The notes beneath the pieces were generated by a model that saw only the letters and a program-made list of their open reading frames with translations, was not told the origin of the DNA and ran no database searches. From Thermincola carboxydiphila (GTDB lineage: Bacteria; Bacillota; Thermincolia; Thermincolales; UBA2595), in assembly GCA_016841045.1 (NCBI GenBank), contig JAENZX010000007.1, positions 1 through 64,000 of the forward strand: a stretch of DNA of 64,000 nucleotides. Reading direction: 5' to 3'. The position numbers and the translations under genes are program-made. Numbering within the stretch: position 1 is the first letter of the stretch; every line of letters begins with the position of its first letter. This document shows positions 1 through 8,221 of the stretch, piece after piece.

Positions 1-439
1 TTTCCGGATCACGAACAATGAGGAAGGTTGCTGTACCGATGTAGCGGCCGCCATCCAAGGGATAGAACTTAGGTACCGGGAATTTTTCCAGGTTAACATC
101 TTCACCCTCTTGTACATTCTCCATTACAGGGCCAGTTGCAACTTCCTCAGGTGGAATAACTTCTGACAACATTGTTTTCGTCCAACGCTGAGCTAAATCA
201 CACATGGATAAGTCAGTAGGCATGCCCAGAATAGTAGCCAGCCTTGACCCAGAACCAAAAGCGCCGGTAAGTACCGGAGAATTATGTCCTTTTACATTCT
301 CAAACAGCAGGGCGGGTCCACCCTTTTCCTCGTTCATCTTGGAAATATGCGAAATCTCCAAATCCCAGTCTACTTCTGCAGTAATCCTTTTAAGTTCACC
401 CATCTCTTCACACTTCTTGATAAACTCGCGCATATCCAT
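1..439 (-). CDS. UbiD-family decarboxylase, N-terminal part (runs off the window)
   Basis: The first 146 codons of a UbiD-type (de)carboxylase are visible; the rest lies beyond base 1. The peptide begins MDMREFIKKCEEMGELKRI and contains the family's GGPALLFENVKGH stretch near residues 39-51 and a PVPKFYP stretch near residue 127. UbiD enzymes use prenylated FMN to add or remove carboxyl groups on aromatic or alpha,beta-unsaturated acids. ATG 439 is chosen because AGGAGGGGG lies 10 bases upstream; a second in-frame ATG at 433 is too far from it. The gene follows ubiX by 31 bases on the same strand, which fits UbiX supplying its cofactor. The substrate cannot be told from this fragment; an aromatic acid is plausible given the aromatic-type regulator upstream. 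The family call is firm, the substrate is not. Confidence 0.9.
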   Translation of the reverse strand, partial: MDMREFIKKCEEMGELKRITAEVDWDLEISHISKMNEEKGGPALLFENVKGHNSPVLTGAFGSGSRLATILGMPTDLSMCDLAQRWTKTMLSEVIPPEEVATGPVMENVQEGEDVNLEKFPVPKFYPLDGGRYIGTATFLIVRDPE

Positions 440-470
440 ACGCCTTATTCCCCCTCCTAAATTTGATTTA

Positions 471-1094
471 TTAATCGATTGGCATGATGGTGGCTTTACG
501 GATTTCGCCACCTCTCAGCCTTTTGATTCTTTCCTTGTCTCCCCCAGCCCAACGCTGGAAGAGATTATGCTCAATACTAAACTGGTCAAGGGCTTTTCCA
601 ACGGTTTGATTAATGATGTCATCCATGGTTTGAGGCAGATGATAAAAAGCCGGCATTGGTGGAAGAATGGTTCCACCCATTTCTGCAACCATGGTCATAA
701 GTCTTAGGTGGCCCACATGCAGCGGGGTTTCACGGACAATTACCACCAGTTTTCGCTTTTCTTTTAATGCAACGTCAGCCGCTCGAATAAGCAAATTTTC
801 GTTATAGGAATTTGCCAAAGCCGAAAGGCTTTTTATTGCACAAGGTGCGATGATCATTCCGTCAGTCTTAAAGGAACCGCTGGCAATGGTAGCCCCGATA
901 TCGCGATAATCGTGAACTTCGGTGGCCATTGCTTCAACCTGGCTCACAGTGTAGTCGGTTTCCATATCAATAGTCCGTTTGGCGCTGTCAGTTAGCACCA
1001 GATGGGTTTCTACTGCACGTCTTTGTAATGTCTCCAGAATTCTGATTCCGTAAATACTGCCGGTTGCGCCTGATATACCTATTACCAGTCTCAT
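471..1094 (-). CDS. ubiX: Flavin prenyltransferase UbiX (copy 1)
   Basis: This 207-residue protein is a UbiX/Pad1 flavin prenyltransferase, which joins a dimethylallyl group to FMN to make the prenyl-FMN cofactor of UbiD enzymes. It starts MRLVIGISGATGSIYGIRIL, the Rossmann-like FMN-binding segment, and carries IASGSFKTDGMIIAPCAIKSL (residues 71-91) and VRETPLHVGHL, both family signatures. The C-terminus is about 20 residues longer than the second copy at 42.3 kb (184 aa), ending in a basic stretch. A GGAGGAAGAT ribosome site precedes ATG 1094. It lies directly upstream of a UbiD gene, the usual operon pairing. The upstream 260 bases separate it from a large regulator gene on the same strand, so it may have its own promoter there. 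Confidence 0.95.
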   Translation of the reverse strand: MRLVIGISGATGSIYGIRILETLQRRAVETHLVLTDSAKRTIDMETDYTVSQVEAMATEVHDYRDIGATIASGSFKTDGMIIAPCAIKSLSALANSYNENLLIRAADVALKEKRKLVVIVRETPLHVGHLRLMTMVAEMGGTILPPMPAFYHLPQTMDDIINQTVGKALDQFSIEHNLFQRWAGGDKERIKRLRGGEIRKATIMPID

Positions 1095-1311
1095 TATCTT
1101 CCTCCTTTCGATAGTCTTTTAGCATTACCACTACCATAATGGAATCTACCGTATTGCGATATACAAGCTATATTCATTTAGACATCTATGTCTGGTTTCT
1201 TGAAGTTATAGCAATATTAGCATGGTTTAACACATCCGGCTATTCCAAAAGTGGCCAAAAATCAGTTTCGCTATTTGACCAATTTGGCCAAATCGTCAAG
1301 GCAAAATAAAA
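1095..1311. other. Intergenic region with repeated TGGCCAAA boxes
   Basis: No gene is visible here. TGGCCAAA occurs at 1252-1259 and again inside the palindrome TTTGGCCAAA at 1283-1292, with a related TTTGACCAA at 1275-1283. An interrupted inverted repeat AGACAT-CT-ATGTCT lies at 1180-1193. The stretch lies upstream of ubiX-ubiD and just beyond the regulator terminator, so these boxes could be activator sites for the decarboxylase promoter. That role is inference. Confidence 0.35.
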
Positions 1312-1332
1312 AACCTGGCAGTTAACCAGGTT
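1312..1332 (-). terminator. Terminator of the XylR_N/PucR-type regulator gene
   Basis: AACCTGG (1312-1318) and CCAGGTT (1326-1332) form a perfect 7-bp stem with a 7-base loop. Read on the minus strand it is followed by a T-rich run, 26 bases past the stop of the regulator gene. T-runs flank both sides, so it could act in both directions. Confidence 0.8.
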
Positions 1333-1357
1333 TTTGTTTAATCTGTTATATTTAACT

Positions 1358-3796
1358 TTATGTCAATAGCTTCAAGGCCAGCTGCACCTGCAGGGAAGTA
1401 TCCGGATCCCCTAGGTCAATCCCTGCAATTTCCTGAATGCGCTTCAGGCGGTATTTTAGCGTACTGGGGTTAAGATACCCCCGGCGAGCCGCCTGTTGGA
1501 CATTACCATTATTGCTGTAATATAGATTCAGTGTTTCTACCAATTCTGATTTATGCTCTGCATCATAGTCCAGCAAGGGACCAATGACCTTACTGATAAA
1601 ATCGGTAAAACTCTTCTTGTTTATTTCAAGCATGCCGAAAACACGTAGTTGGTCGTACACCATAGCAGCGTCTCGGCGGTTAATATTCTGCATTAACTCC
1701 AAAGTAAAAGTGGCCTCTTCGAAGGATTGCCGAAAATCAGGAACCCGATGACAGGCAGTACCAGCCGCCAGCCGCCAAATTAAAATCGGACCGTTCTTAA
1801 GTGCCCCCTCCTTTAAGCAGCGGCTTAAATTCTCAAAACTATCTAAATAATTACCTTTTTTGGTCAAGGCCAAAAGGATTAGTATCCTTTTATTTTTGTT
1901 GACAACAATACTGTTAGGCGAACAAGCATGCACCTCCTGAGTAACCAAGCCCATCATACGCTGCATTAGCTCACTGTCACCCCTCCCGGACCCTTTAAAG
2001 TCCAAGTCCAGAAGCGTTACCATATAACCCGTCTTGAAGTTAAATCCCAGCTTATTAGCCTGCTGCAAGACCTGCTCTTCTGATTGGTAGGTGCCGGAGA
2101 TTAATTCACCAAGAAAATCTTCTTTTATGCGTTGTTCCGTTTCAAAAGCCACTTTCTGTTTTAAAAGTTCCAAAGCGTAGACAGTCCCAGCGTGCTCCAG
2201 CGCCATTCTGTCAAGTTCCTCTAATTTCTTCTTATGTCCTTCCAGACAGGAAACATAACCCAGGATGTCTCTACCGGCAGCAATGGGCACCAGGTATTGG
2301 CACCATTCCTGCTCACCAGAGCGGCCCAATGGAATTTTGACCATCCGCCGTTCATCATGTAGGATCACCCGTTGAGCTTCCCACTCAGGCTTAACCAATA
2401 TCTCCTGAGCAGAAATACAATTAATCTCTTCCTTTTCGCCAAGTCGAGAACCTGATTGTGAAATCAATTTAAAGGAGGCATCCTCTACCTTTACCGGGTT
2501 TGCAACAATTTGGGCCAGGCTATCGGTAATTACATCAATACCTTTCCCTTCCAACACCAAATTTGTAAGCTCACTATGAATGGCTGCTGATTTTTTCACC
2601 ATGGCATTCTGGTTGGAGAGAATGATATTGACTTTATTTAGCTGCGCCACCTTTTCCTGAAGCTTTTCATCGGTGCGTTCAAACAGACGGGCGTTTTCGA
2701 TAGCAACAGCTGCCTGCCCGGCGAGAATCTGCAGCAGTTCCAGGTCATTTTGACTAAAATATGTTCCGTTCTTTTTATTGGCAACTATCAGTCCCCCAAT
2801 GATCCTATTGTGAATTTTAAGAGGTACCCCTAACAAATTAGTCACATTGGAAGGAAGGTAATGTTCATCTTTTATATCAGCAAGGTTAATAGGCAATCCC
2901 TTAACAACCAGGGATGCCAATATCCCTTTTGGCTCATAATAAGTTTTTTTCCATTCCCGCTCGGCGCAGGTACGATAGACAGCTAGCCCCGAATTATTTT
3001 CATTATTAACTGCAATTAGAGAATGTTCAGCAAAAATCAAAGTCCGGGCGTAGTTGGCAAAATTCCGGAAGCGACTTTCCGAAGCGATGTCACTGGTTAT
3101 TTCAAGTGATGCCTGACTGAGTGCACGCCACTGCTCAACCATACGTCGTTCACCGGCAAGCATTTTTTCCATGCTTTTCACTACAGATATTGGCTTAAGC
3201 TCATTCAGACGAATGCCGGCCTTATTCCCCCAGGCCTCAATATTACGCATTTCCCAGGCACAATAAGGATCCCCCTTACCCCGGCACATGGTTTCAACAC
3301 ATAATACCTCCCGACCCATAAACCCACTGCCAAATCCGCTGGCGTAACCGGCAATAGTCCAGCATACGGCCTCATCAGCCTGACCAAAAAGCGCAAGATG
3401 CTGGTCAGCTTCATAGGTGTTAAGCCACTTACCATACATATGGAAAGTCCCGGCATCCCGGTCAAATTTGAGCTCATCGGTGACAACTTTAACCGACCCT
3501 TCAAGGCCGTGTATCAGTGGACCCGCCAGCATCCAGTCTGCATCGTTCTGAAAATCAAACATATTACGTGCGCTCATAACATCATTAAGACCACAGTGGT
3601 AGCCCAGCCTGATAAATACACCCCGGGCTATCTCATACCCCAGGGTATGAATAAGTTCTTCGCGCAGGAGGGACAATGCATTTGCATTTAATAACAGCAT
3701 GCGATTGCCCTGAAAGTTTATAGTCCCATCCTCAGGTTGAAACTTGATCATCTGACTAAAATTGTTGATGTTGCTATAATTGGTCATATCAAGCAA
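1358..3796 (-). CDS. XylR_N/V4R/GAF sensor with PucR-type HTH regulator
   Basis: This 812-residue transcription factor has an XylR-type N-terminal activator domain (about 10-110), a V4R domain (about 130-190) with the Cys-containing VETMCRGKGDPYC segment, a GAF domain (about 235-370), a short coiled coil, a CdaR-like middle region, and a PucR/CdaR-type helix-turn-helix at the end (about 750-810, NNGNVQQAARRGYLNPSTLKYRLKRI). XylR_N/V4R modules bind aromatic effectors in sigma-54 activators, but the AAA+ domain is absent here and replaced by the PucR-type C-terminus. TTG 3796 has GGGAGGAGGG at the right spacing; ATG 3787 is an alternative. It lies upstream of ubiX-ubiD in the same direction, so control of that decarboxylase by an aromatic ligand is likely but inferred. 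Confidence 0.85.
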   Translation of the reverse strand: MLDMTNYSNINNFSQMIKFQPEDGTINFQGNRMLLLNANALSLLREELIHTLGYEIARGVFIRLGYHCGLNDVMSARNMFDFQNDADWMLAGPLIHGLEGSVKVVTDELKFDRDAGTFHMYGKWLNTYEADQHLALFGQADEAVCWTIAGYASGFGSGFMGREVLCVETMCRGKGDPYCAWEMRNIEAWGNKAGIRLNELKPISVVKSMEKMLAGERRMVEQWRALSQASLEITSDIASESRFRNFANYARTLIFAEHSLIAVNNENNSGLAVYRTCAEREWKKTYYEPKGILASLVVKGLPINLADIKDEHYLPSNVTNLLGVPLKIHNRIIGGLIVANKKNGTYFSQNDLELLQILAGQAAVAIENARLFERTDEKLQEKVAQLNKVNIILSNQNAMVKKSAAIHSELTNLVLEGKGIDVITDSLAQIVANPVKVEDASFKLISQSGSRLGEKEEINCISAQEILVKPEWEAQRVILHDERRMVKIPLGRSGEQEWCQYLVPIAAGRDILGYVSCLEGHKKKLEELDRMALEHAGTVYALELLKQKVAFETEQRIKEDFLGELISGTYQSEEQVLQQANKLGFNFKTGYMVTLLDLDFKGSGRGDSELMQRMMGLVTQEVHACSPNSIVVNKNKRILILLALTKKGNYLDSFENLSRCLKEGALKNGPILIWRLAAGTACHRVPDFRQSFEEATFTLELMQNINRRDAAMVYDQLRVFGMLEINKKSFTDFISKVIGPLLDYDAEHKSELVETLNLYYSNNGNVQQAARRGYLNPSTLKYRLKRIQEIAGIDLGDPDTSLQVQLALKLLT

Positions 3797-3972
3797 ACTG
3801 TTTACCCTCCTCCCTTGAACTTAATATAATATTATTATAAACTGTAATTTATAAGTCAGTTGATGATAATCTTGGCAATGGCATTATTTTTCGTGTATAG
3901 TGTGTTATCCAAAGTTGAATGGAAATTCACAAGGGAAAAATTTCAAGGTTTTGACAAAAAAGCATGAAAAAA

Positions 3973-3988
3973 GCCTTATTTAAAAGGC
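3973..3988 (-). terminator. Terminator of the modABC operon
   Basis: GCCTT (3973-3977) and AAGGC (3984-3988) pair across a short AT loop and, on the minus strand, are followed by TTTTTT. The stem lies 41 bases past the modC stop. The remaining part of the gap up to the regulator start holds an imperfect AT-rich inverted repeat at 3835-3854 and no gene. Confidence 0.75.
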
Positions 3989-4028
3989 CTAATTTTCCAG
4001 ACAAACAGCAAACTGGTTTAGTACAATT

Positions 4029-5102
4029 CTAATTGTCCTCTTGGGGCAGTAAAAATATTCTTTCGGGGGGAATATATAGAAAAGTTTTTTCTCTATCAAA
4101 CTCTAGCAGTTGTTTGGCATTTTCTTTTGAAACCTCTACCTGCATTATATGCCCGGAACAGTTAACATATACCGTAATCGAAAAAATCCCTTCTATAAAC
4201 TCAATAATCTTACAGCTAAAATTGTTGATCTCTGTCACCGGTTGTGAAGATAGCTGCATATGGTGAGCCCGTATCCCGGCAGTTAATTTTGCAGGTAAAA
4301 CTACATTTGGCTTTTGGGCCTGAAAAAGCAGATACTCGGATTTGAGAGTAACAAAGGACTCATCTTCTTTTATCAGTTCAGCATTTAAGAAATTTTTACA
4401 CCCTGTTATTCTCGCTGCATCAAGGCTGGTAGGGTAGTTAATAACCACTTCTTTATTGTCAATCTGAATGGTTTTGCCTTTGGAAAATATCAGAATCCTA
4501 TTACATAGGCGATAAGCCTCTTCGGCATTATGGGTAACAAGTAAAACAGTACCTTTGTAGCTGTCCCTAATAATTTGTATCAAATCTTGTTCCAGTAAAC
4601 CCTTTATATGTTTATCCAAAGCTGAAAAAGGCTCGTCAAGAAGTAACAGTTTAGGCTTGGTAATTAAAGTTCGGGCCAAGGCTACACGCTGCTGCTGTCC
4701 CCCCGAGAGGTGTACCGGGTAGTGGTTTTCGTAACCGTTAAGATGTACTTTTTCAACCATCTCAGATACCAGCCTTTCTTTGGTTTTAGGATCAAAATCT
4801 TTAAGACCAAAACCAATATTTTTTTCGACTGTAAGATGGGGGAACAGTGCATAATTTTGAAAGACCAGTCCTATATTTCGTCGTCCTGGCGCAACATCTA
4901 TCTTATTTCGGGAATCAAAAACGGTAACTCCGTCGATAACTATTTTTCCTTCATCTGGAGTTTGCAATCCGGATATACAGCGAAGGGTCAAACTTTTACC
5001 AGAGCCTGAAGGGCCCAGAACACCTAATATTTCACTTTCAGCCTGAAAAGAGGACTCTAACATAAAATTGCCAAACTTTTTCTTAACTTTAACCTCCAGC
5101 AT
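4029..5102 (-). CDS. modC: Molybdate/tungstate ABC transporter ATP-binding protein
   Basis: A 357-residue ABC ATPase that powers import of molybdate or tungstate. Walker A is GPSGSGKS (about 30-37), the Q-loop FQNYALFPHLTV follows, the signature is LSGGQQQR (about 134-141), Walker B is LLLLDEPFSALD, and the H-loop is VTHNAEEA. The last ~120 residues are the TOBE-like regulatory part expected in ModC-type proteins. It begins two bases after the permease stop and is the last gene of modABC. The oxyanion preference (Mo or W) cannot be read from the sequence; the tungsten-type aldehyde oxidoreductase at 32.8 kb makes tungstate plausible. Confidence 0.92.
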   Translation of the reverse strand: MLEVKVKKKFGNFMLESSFQAESEILGVLGPSGSGKSLTLRCISGLQTPDEGKIVIDGVTVFDSRNKIDVAPGRRNIGLVFQNYALFPHLTVEKNIGFGLKDFDPKTKERLVSEMVEKVHLNGYENHYPVHLSGGQQQRVALARTLITKPKLLLLDEPFSALDKHIKGLLEQDLIQIIRDSYKGTVLLVTHNAEEAYRLCNRILIFSKGKTIQIDNKEVVINYPTSLDAARITGCKNFLNAELIKEDESFVTLKSEYLLFQAQKPNVVLPAKLTAGIRAHHMQLSSQPVTEINNFSCKIIEFIEGIFSITVYVNCSGHIMQVEVSKENAKQLLEFDREKTFLYIPPERIFLLPQEDN

Positions 5103-5104
5103 TT

Positions 5105-5782
5105 CTAACGCCCTCCCTTCGTAATTCTTTTTTCGAACCGGTTAAGTAAAAACAGAAAAATTGCTGCTGTCCCTGTCATAATCATAACTAATTTGTTAGT
5201 TAATTCCGTTTTACCGGCCAGCATCGAATCATAAATAGCAATAGGCATAGTAAGTGTTTGGTCAGGAATGCTTCCAGCAACCATCAGGGTAGCTCCAAAG
5301 TCCCCAAAAGCTCTGGCAAAACTCATTATTATTCCTGCAGCGATTCCTCTCCATGCCAACGGGATGCAGATAGAAAAAAAAATGTTAATTTCACTTCTCC
5401 CAAGCAATTTAGCTGCATTTAAAATATCAGAATCTATTCCTGAAAAGGCTGCTCTGGCAGATTTGATTAAAAAAGGAATTGAAACCACTGATGCTGCAAC
5501 TATTGCACCAACAGGAGTAAAAACTATCATTATATCAAACTGTTCCTCCAGAAATTTCCCGATCCAACTTTGCCGACCCAAAAGCACCAGAAGATAATAA
5601 CCTAAAACTGTTGGTGGAAAGACCACCGGAAGTGTCAGGACAGTGTCTACAAAATCTGCTGCCCTGTGGTCGGAACGGCTTAAAAAATAGGCGGTAGGTA
5701 AACCTACTATGATACTAAAGAAGGTGGCTGTCATAGCCACCTTGAGAGATAGAAATAGCGGGAAAAAATTGATATCAGCCAT
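5105..5782 (-). CDS. modB: Molybdate/tungstate ABC transporter permease
   Basis: A 225-residue inner-membrane permease with about five or six hydrophobic segments and the cytoplasmic EAA-type loop AAKLLGRSEINIFFSICIPLAWRGIAAG that docks to ModC. Opening residues are MADINFFPLFLSLKVA. ATG 5782 is preferred to the upstream in-frame ATG 5815 because GGGGAGG lies 9 bases before it. The start overlaps the end of modA by 8 bases, a sign of translational coupling. The gene's position between modA and modC and its size fit ModB. Confidence 0.92.
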   Translation of the reverse strand: MADINFFPLFLSLKVAMTATFFSIIVGLPTAYFLSRSDHRAADFVDTVLTLPVVFPPTVLGYYLLVLLGRQSWIGKFLEEQFDIMIVFTPVGAIVAASVVSIPFLIKSARAAFSGIDSDILNAAKLLGRSEINIFFSICIPLAWRGIAAGIIMSFARAFGDFGATLMVAGSIPDQTLTMPIAIYDSMLAGKTELTNKLVMIMTGTAAIFLFLLNRFEKRITKGGR

Positions 5783-6563
5783 TAGTATTATCCTCCCCAG
5801 GCAGATCGAAACCATATTCTCTCATGACTCTCCTGCCTTCCGTACTGTTTAGATACTCAATAAATTCACGTGCTAATTTCTCCTGCCTGGTTGTTGCAAT
5901 AACACCCAATGACTGTTCTAGGGGTTTGTGCATGTTTGACTCAATTAAGCTGAAATTCACCTTTTCATTCCTGGCTATTGAGAGTGCAATTATACCGGCA
6001 TCAGCATTTCCAGTATTAATAAGGGTTAATGTATCCTGAATATTTTTTCCATAGACTATTTTATCTTTTACCTGTTCCCATAAATCATCTTTTTCCAAAG
6101 CCTGTTTAGCAGCCATACCGTAAGGAGCGTGTTCTGGGTTAGCAATAGCAATTTTCTTGATACCCGGTTTCAAAAGATCTTTTAGTTCTTTAACCTCAAG
6201 GGGGTTTGTTGCCTTTGTTGCCAGCCCGATTCTTCCCGTGGCATAAATCTTTTCTGTATCAGGAATAATCAACCCCTTATTTTTTAATCCCTCAACAAAT
6301 TTAGTATCTGCTGCCGCAAAAACATCAAACGGAGCCCCATTTTCTATTTGCTGCGCCAGGGTTCCTGTTGAACCGAAAATAAAATCTACTTCCATGCCGT
6401 TTAATTCTTCAAAATCTTTCCCAATTTCCTGAAAGGCTAAGGTCAAGTTTGCAGCTGCCCCCACTCTAAGAGGCTGGTTATCAGCTGCTTTATTACATCC
6501 GTTGATTAATAAAACAGACAAACACAAATTAATAAACAAGTACCAATAACTAATTTTCTTCAT
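5775..6563 (-). CDS. modA: Molybdate/tungstate-binding lipoprotein
   Basis: A 262-residue periplasmic-type binding protein with a lipoprotein signal (LLINGC lipobox, Cys about 23), so it would be membrane-anchored outside the cell. Family features include RVGAAANLTLAFQEI after the signal, FGSTGTLAQQIENGAPFDVFAAAD (oxyanion-binding Ser and backbone contacts) and the IANPEHAPYGMAA segment. It captures molybdate or tungstate and hands it to ModB. It is the first gene of the modABC operon and has a near-consensus promoter 50 bases upstream. No molybdenum-cofactor riboswitch is visible in the short leader. Confidence 0.93.
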   Translation of the reverse strand: MKKISYWYLFINLCLSVLLINGCNKAADNQPLRVGAAANLTLAFQEIGKDFEELNGMEVDFIFGSTGTLAQQIENGAPFDVFAAADTKFVEGLKNKGLIIPDTEKIYATGRIGLATKATNPLEVKELKDLLKPGIKKIAIANPEHAPYGMAAKQALEKDDLWEQVKDKIVYGKNIQDTLTLINTGNADAGIIALSIARNEKVNFSLIESNMHKPLEQSLGVIATTRQEKLAREFIEYLNSTEGRRVMREYGFDLPGEDNTNG

Positions 6564-6612
6564 TATATTACACCTCTAACACAAAGCAGCATTAAACGAC
6601 ATTCTACAAAAA

Positions 6613-6641
6613 ATTCTACTCTGTGTTATAGTCATTGTCAA
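6613..6641 (-). promoter_or_regulatory. Sigma-A type promoter of modABC
   Basis: On the minus strand TTGACA (6636-6641) is separated by exactly 17 bases from TAGAAT (6613-6618). Transcription would start about 40 bases before the modA ATG. The remaining gap to 6722 carries imperfect direct repeats (GCTATTAAGTTGACA and GCTGTTAAGTTAACT, 6688-6718) of unknown role. Confidence 0.75.
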
Positions 6642-6721
6642 GCCGTCAGGAATTTCGGGGATTATGTCACTTTATAGATAAACCAGCTATTAAGTTGACA
6701 AGCTGTTAAGTTAACTTCATA

Positions 6722-8221
6722 TTAGTATGATAGTATTTTGTCAAATTCCTTTTCAAACTGGTTTACTATCAGAGATATGTCATGACCTATCTCCATACCT
6801 GATTCCATCAAAGTTAAATTATCCTCAAATATTTTTACCAATAGACTGTTTATACGCAAATATCGTTCTTGGGCATTTGGGGGTTCAGGGACTCTGCATC
6901 CCCAAATTTCGTCCATACGGTCAAAAAGACAGTTGGTGACTTGCCTCATCAAGCTAGATAAAGTTGATACATTTAAATCTACGAAGGTTGCTTCCCCCTC
7001 GTAGGTGCATGTAGGTTTACTCGTCAAACGTTTTTCCCGCTGCAAATGTTCAAATGCCGGTGTACCTTTTAAAACAATCTGATGATGATAAAGGACATTG
7101 GCAGTGACAGAAAGGTTATTTAACAGCTTATTTTTTTTAAGAAACTCAAAGTTGACCCTTATATCATTTAGCTTTGAATCCGGCTCGAACATGATAAACC
7201 CAATATTGGGTTCAATATTATGCCTTCTAAGAATTCTTAGGGCCTCTTCATTTTGTGCAACCGTAGTCATTTTGTTTAATCGTTTAAGGGAGCTGTCCCT
7301 CCCGCTTTCCAGGCCTACCAAGATATGGCGTAAACCCGCACCTACCAAAGCCCCAATGGTTTCATCATCTATATCATTCACTCGGCCTTCTATACCAAAG
7401 GTAATGTTTCTCGACTTCAACAGGGTCGCCAGTCGCCGAGCCCGCAGCTGGCCACTTTGACCCGGTCCGAAAAAGTTAGGGTCAGTAAAATAAAATTTGC
7501 TGATACCCCGTTCGTCAATAATCATATCTATTTCCCTGATAATATTCTCCGGGCTTCGCCCCCGCCAATGTGAACCGTAACCATAGAAAGGGTTTATGTA
7601 ACAAAATGTGCATCTGCCGTAACAGCCGCGACTGCCGAGAATATTCACCTCTGGAATTTGGTACAAGGCTTCAGTACGTACTGGAAAAGGGAGTGTATCA
7701 AGGTCGGTAACCAGTGGGCGCCGCGTATATTTAATCCCGCCTGTCCTATCATGTACGGCAAGTCCTGGCAGATTATCGGGACATATATCGTTTGATATGG
7801 CTTCAGCCAATTCGGTAAAAGTTACTTCATGTTCACCAACTATAATAGAATCAATAGCCGGACACTCTCCCAGGATATCTGTACAGGCAATGGTAGGGTA
7901 AAAGCCATAAACCGTTATATGATTGGTGAACCCGGAATCCTTAACCATTTCTAAAAAACTATAAAGAGAACTGTCCGTCTGCCAGTGGTAGACCATATGA
8001 ACACCTAGAATATCAGGCTTAAAGGAGCTTATTGTATTTTCAATTTGTGTATAAGAAAGGTTATCCATGTATCCTTCCACAATCACTACTTCATGGCCCC
8101 TGCTCTTTAACGCAGCAGCGGCGTAACCTGTATTTAGGCAAGAAGACAGTGGAGTGTTTGCAATATCGTTACACCGTTCAGCTTCAATTTGGCGCGGGTG
8201 CTCTAATAATAATATTTTCAT
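6722..8221 (-). CDS. bzaE: B12-binding radical SAM methyltransferase, BzaE-like
   Basis: A protein of 499 residues with an N-terminal cobalamin-binding fold (about 1-140) and a radical SAM core with GCYGRCTFC, the Cx3Cx2C cluster motif at Cys 200, 204 and 207. Proteins of this class use methylcobalamin and SAM to methylate unreactive carbons. In anaerobic cobamide biosynthesis BzaD and BzaE add the ring methyl groups on the way to 5,6-dimethylbenzimidazole; the order cobT-bzaC-rSAM-rSAM here matches that operon, so the last gene is called BzaE-like by synteny. ATG 8221 has AGGAGG 9 bases upstream and overlaps the previous stop as ATGA. The split between D and E roles is inferred. Confidence 0.72.
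   Translation of the reverse strand: MKILLLEHPRQIEAERCNDIANTPLSSCLNTGYAAAALKSRGHEVVIVEGYMDNLSYTQIENTISSFKPDILGVHMVYHWQTDSSLYSFLEMVKDSGFTNHITVYGFYPTIACTDILGECPAIDSIIVGEHEVTFTELAEAISNDICPDNLPGLAVHDRTGGIKYTRRPLVTDLDTLPFPVRTEALYQIPEVNILGSRGCYGRCTFCYINPFYGYGSHWRGRSPENIIREIDMIIDERGISKFYFTDPNFFGPGQSGQLRARRLATLLKSRNITFGIEGRVNDIDDETIGALVGAGLRHILVGLESGRDSSLKRLNKMTTVAQNEEALRILRRHNIEPNIGFIMFEPDSKLNDIRVNFEFLKKNKLLNNLSVTANVLYHHQIVLKGTPAFEHLQREKRLTSKPTCTYEGEATFVDLNVSTLSSLMRQVTNCLFDRMDEIWGCRVPEPPNAQERYLRINSLLVKIFEDNLTLMESGMEIGHDISLIVNQFEKEFDKILSY

Noticed and set aside
3835-3854. TTATAAA-CTGTAA-TTTATAA inverted repeat upstream of the XylR_N-type regulator
   Set aside because: Such AT-rich repeats are common in promoter regions; no matching partner sites were found.
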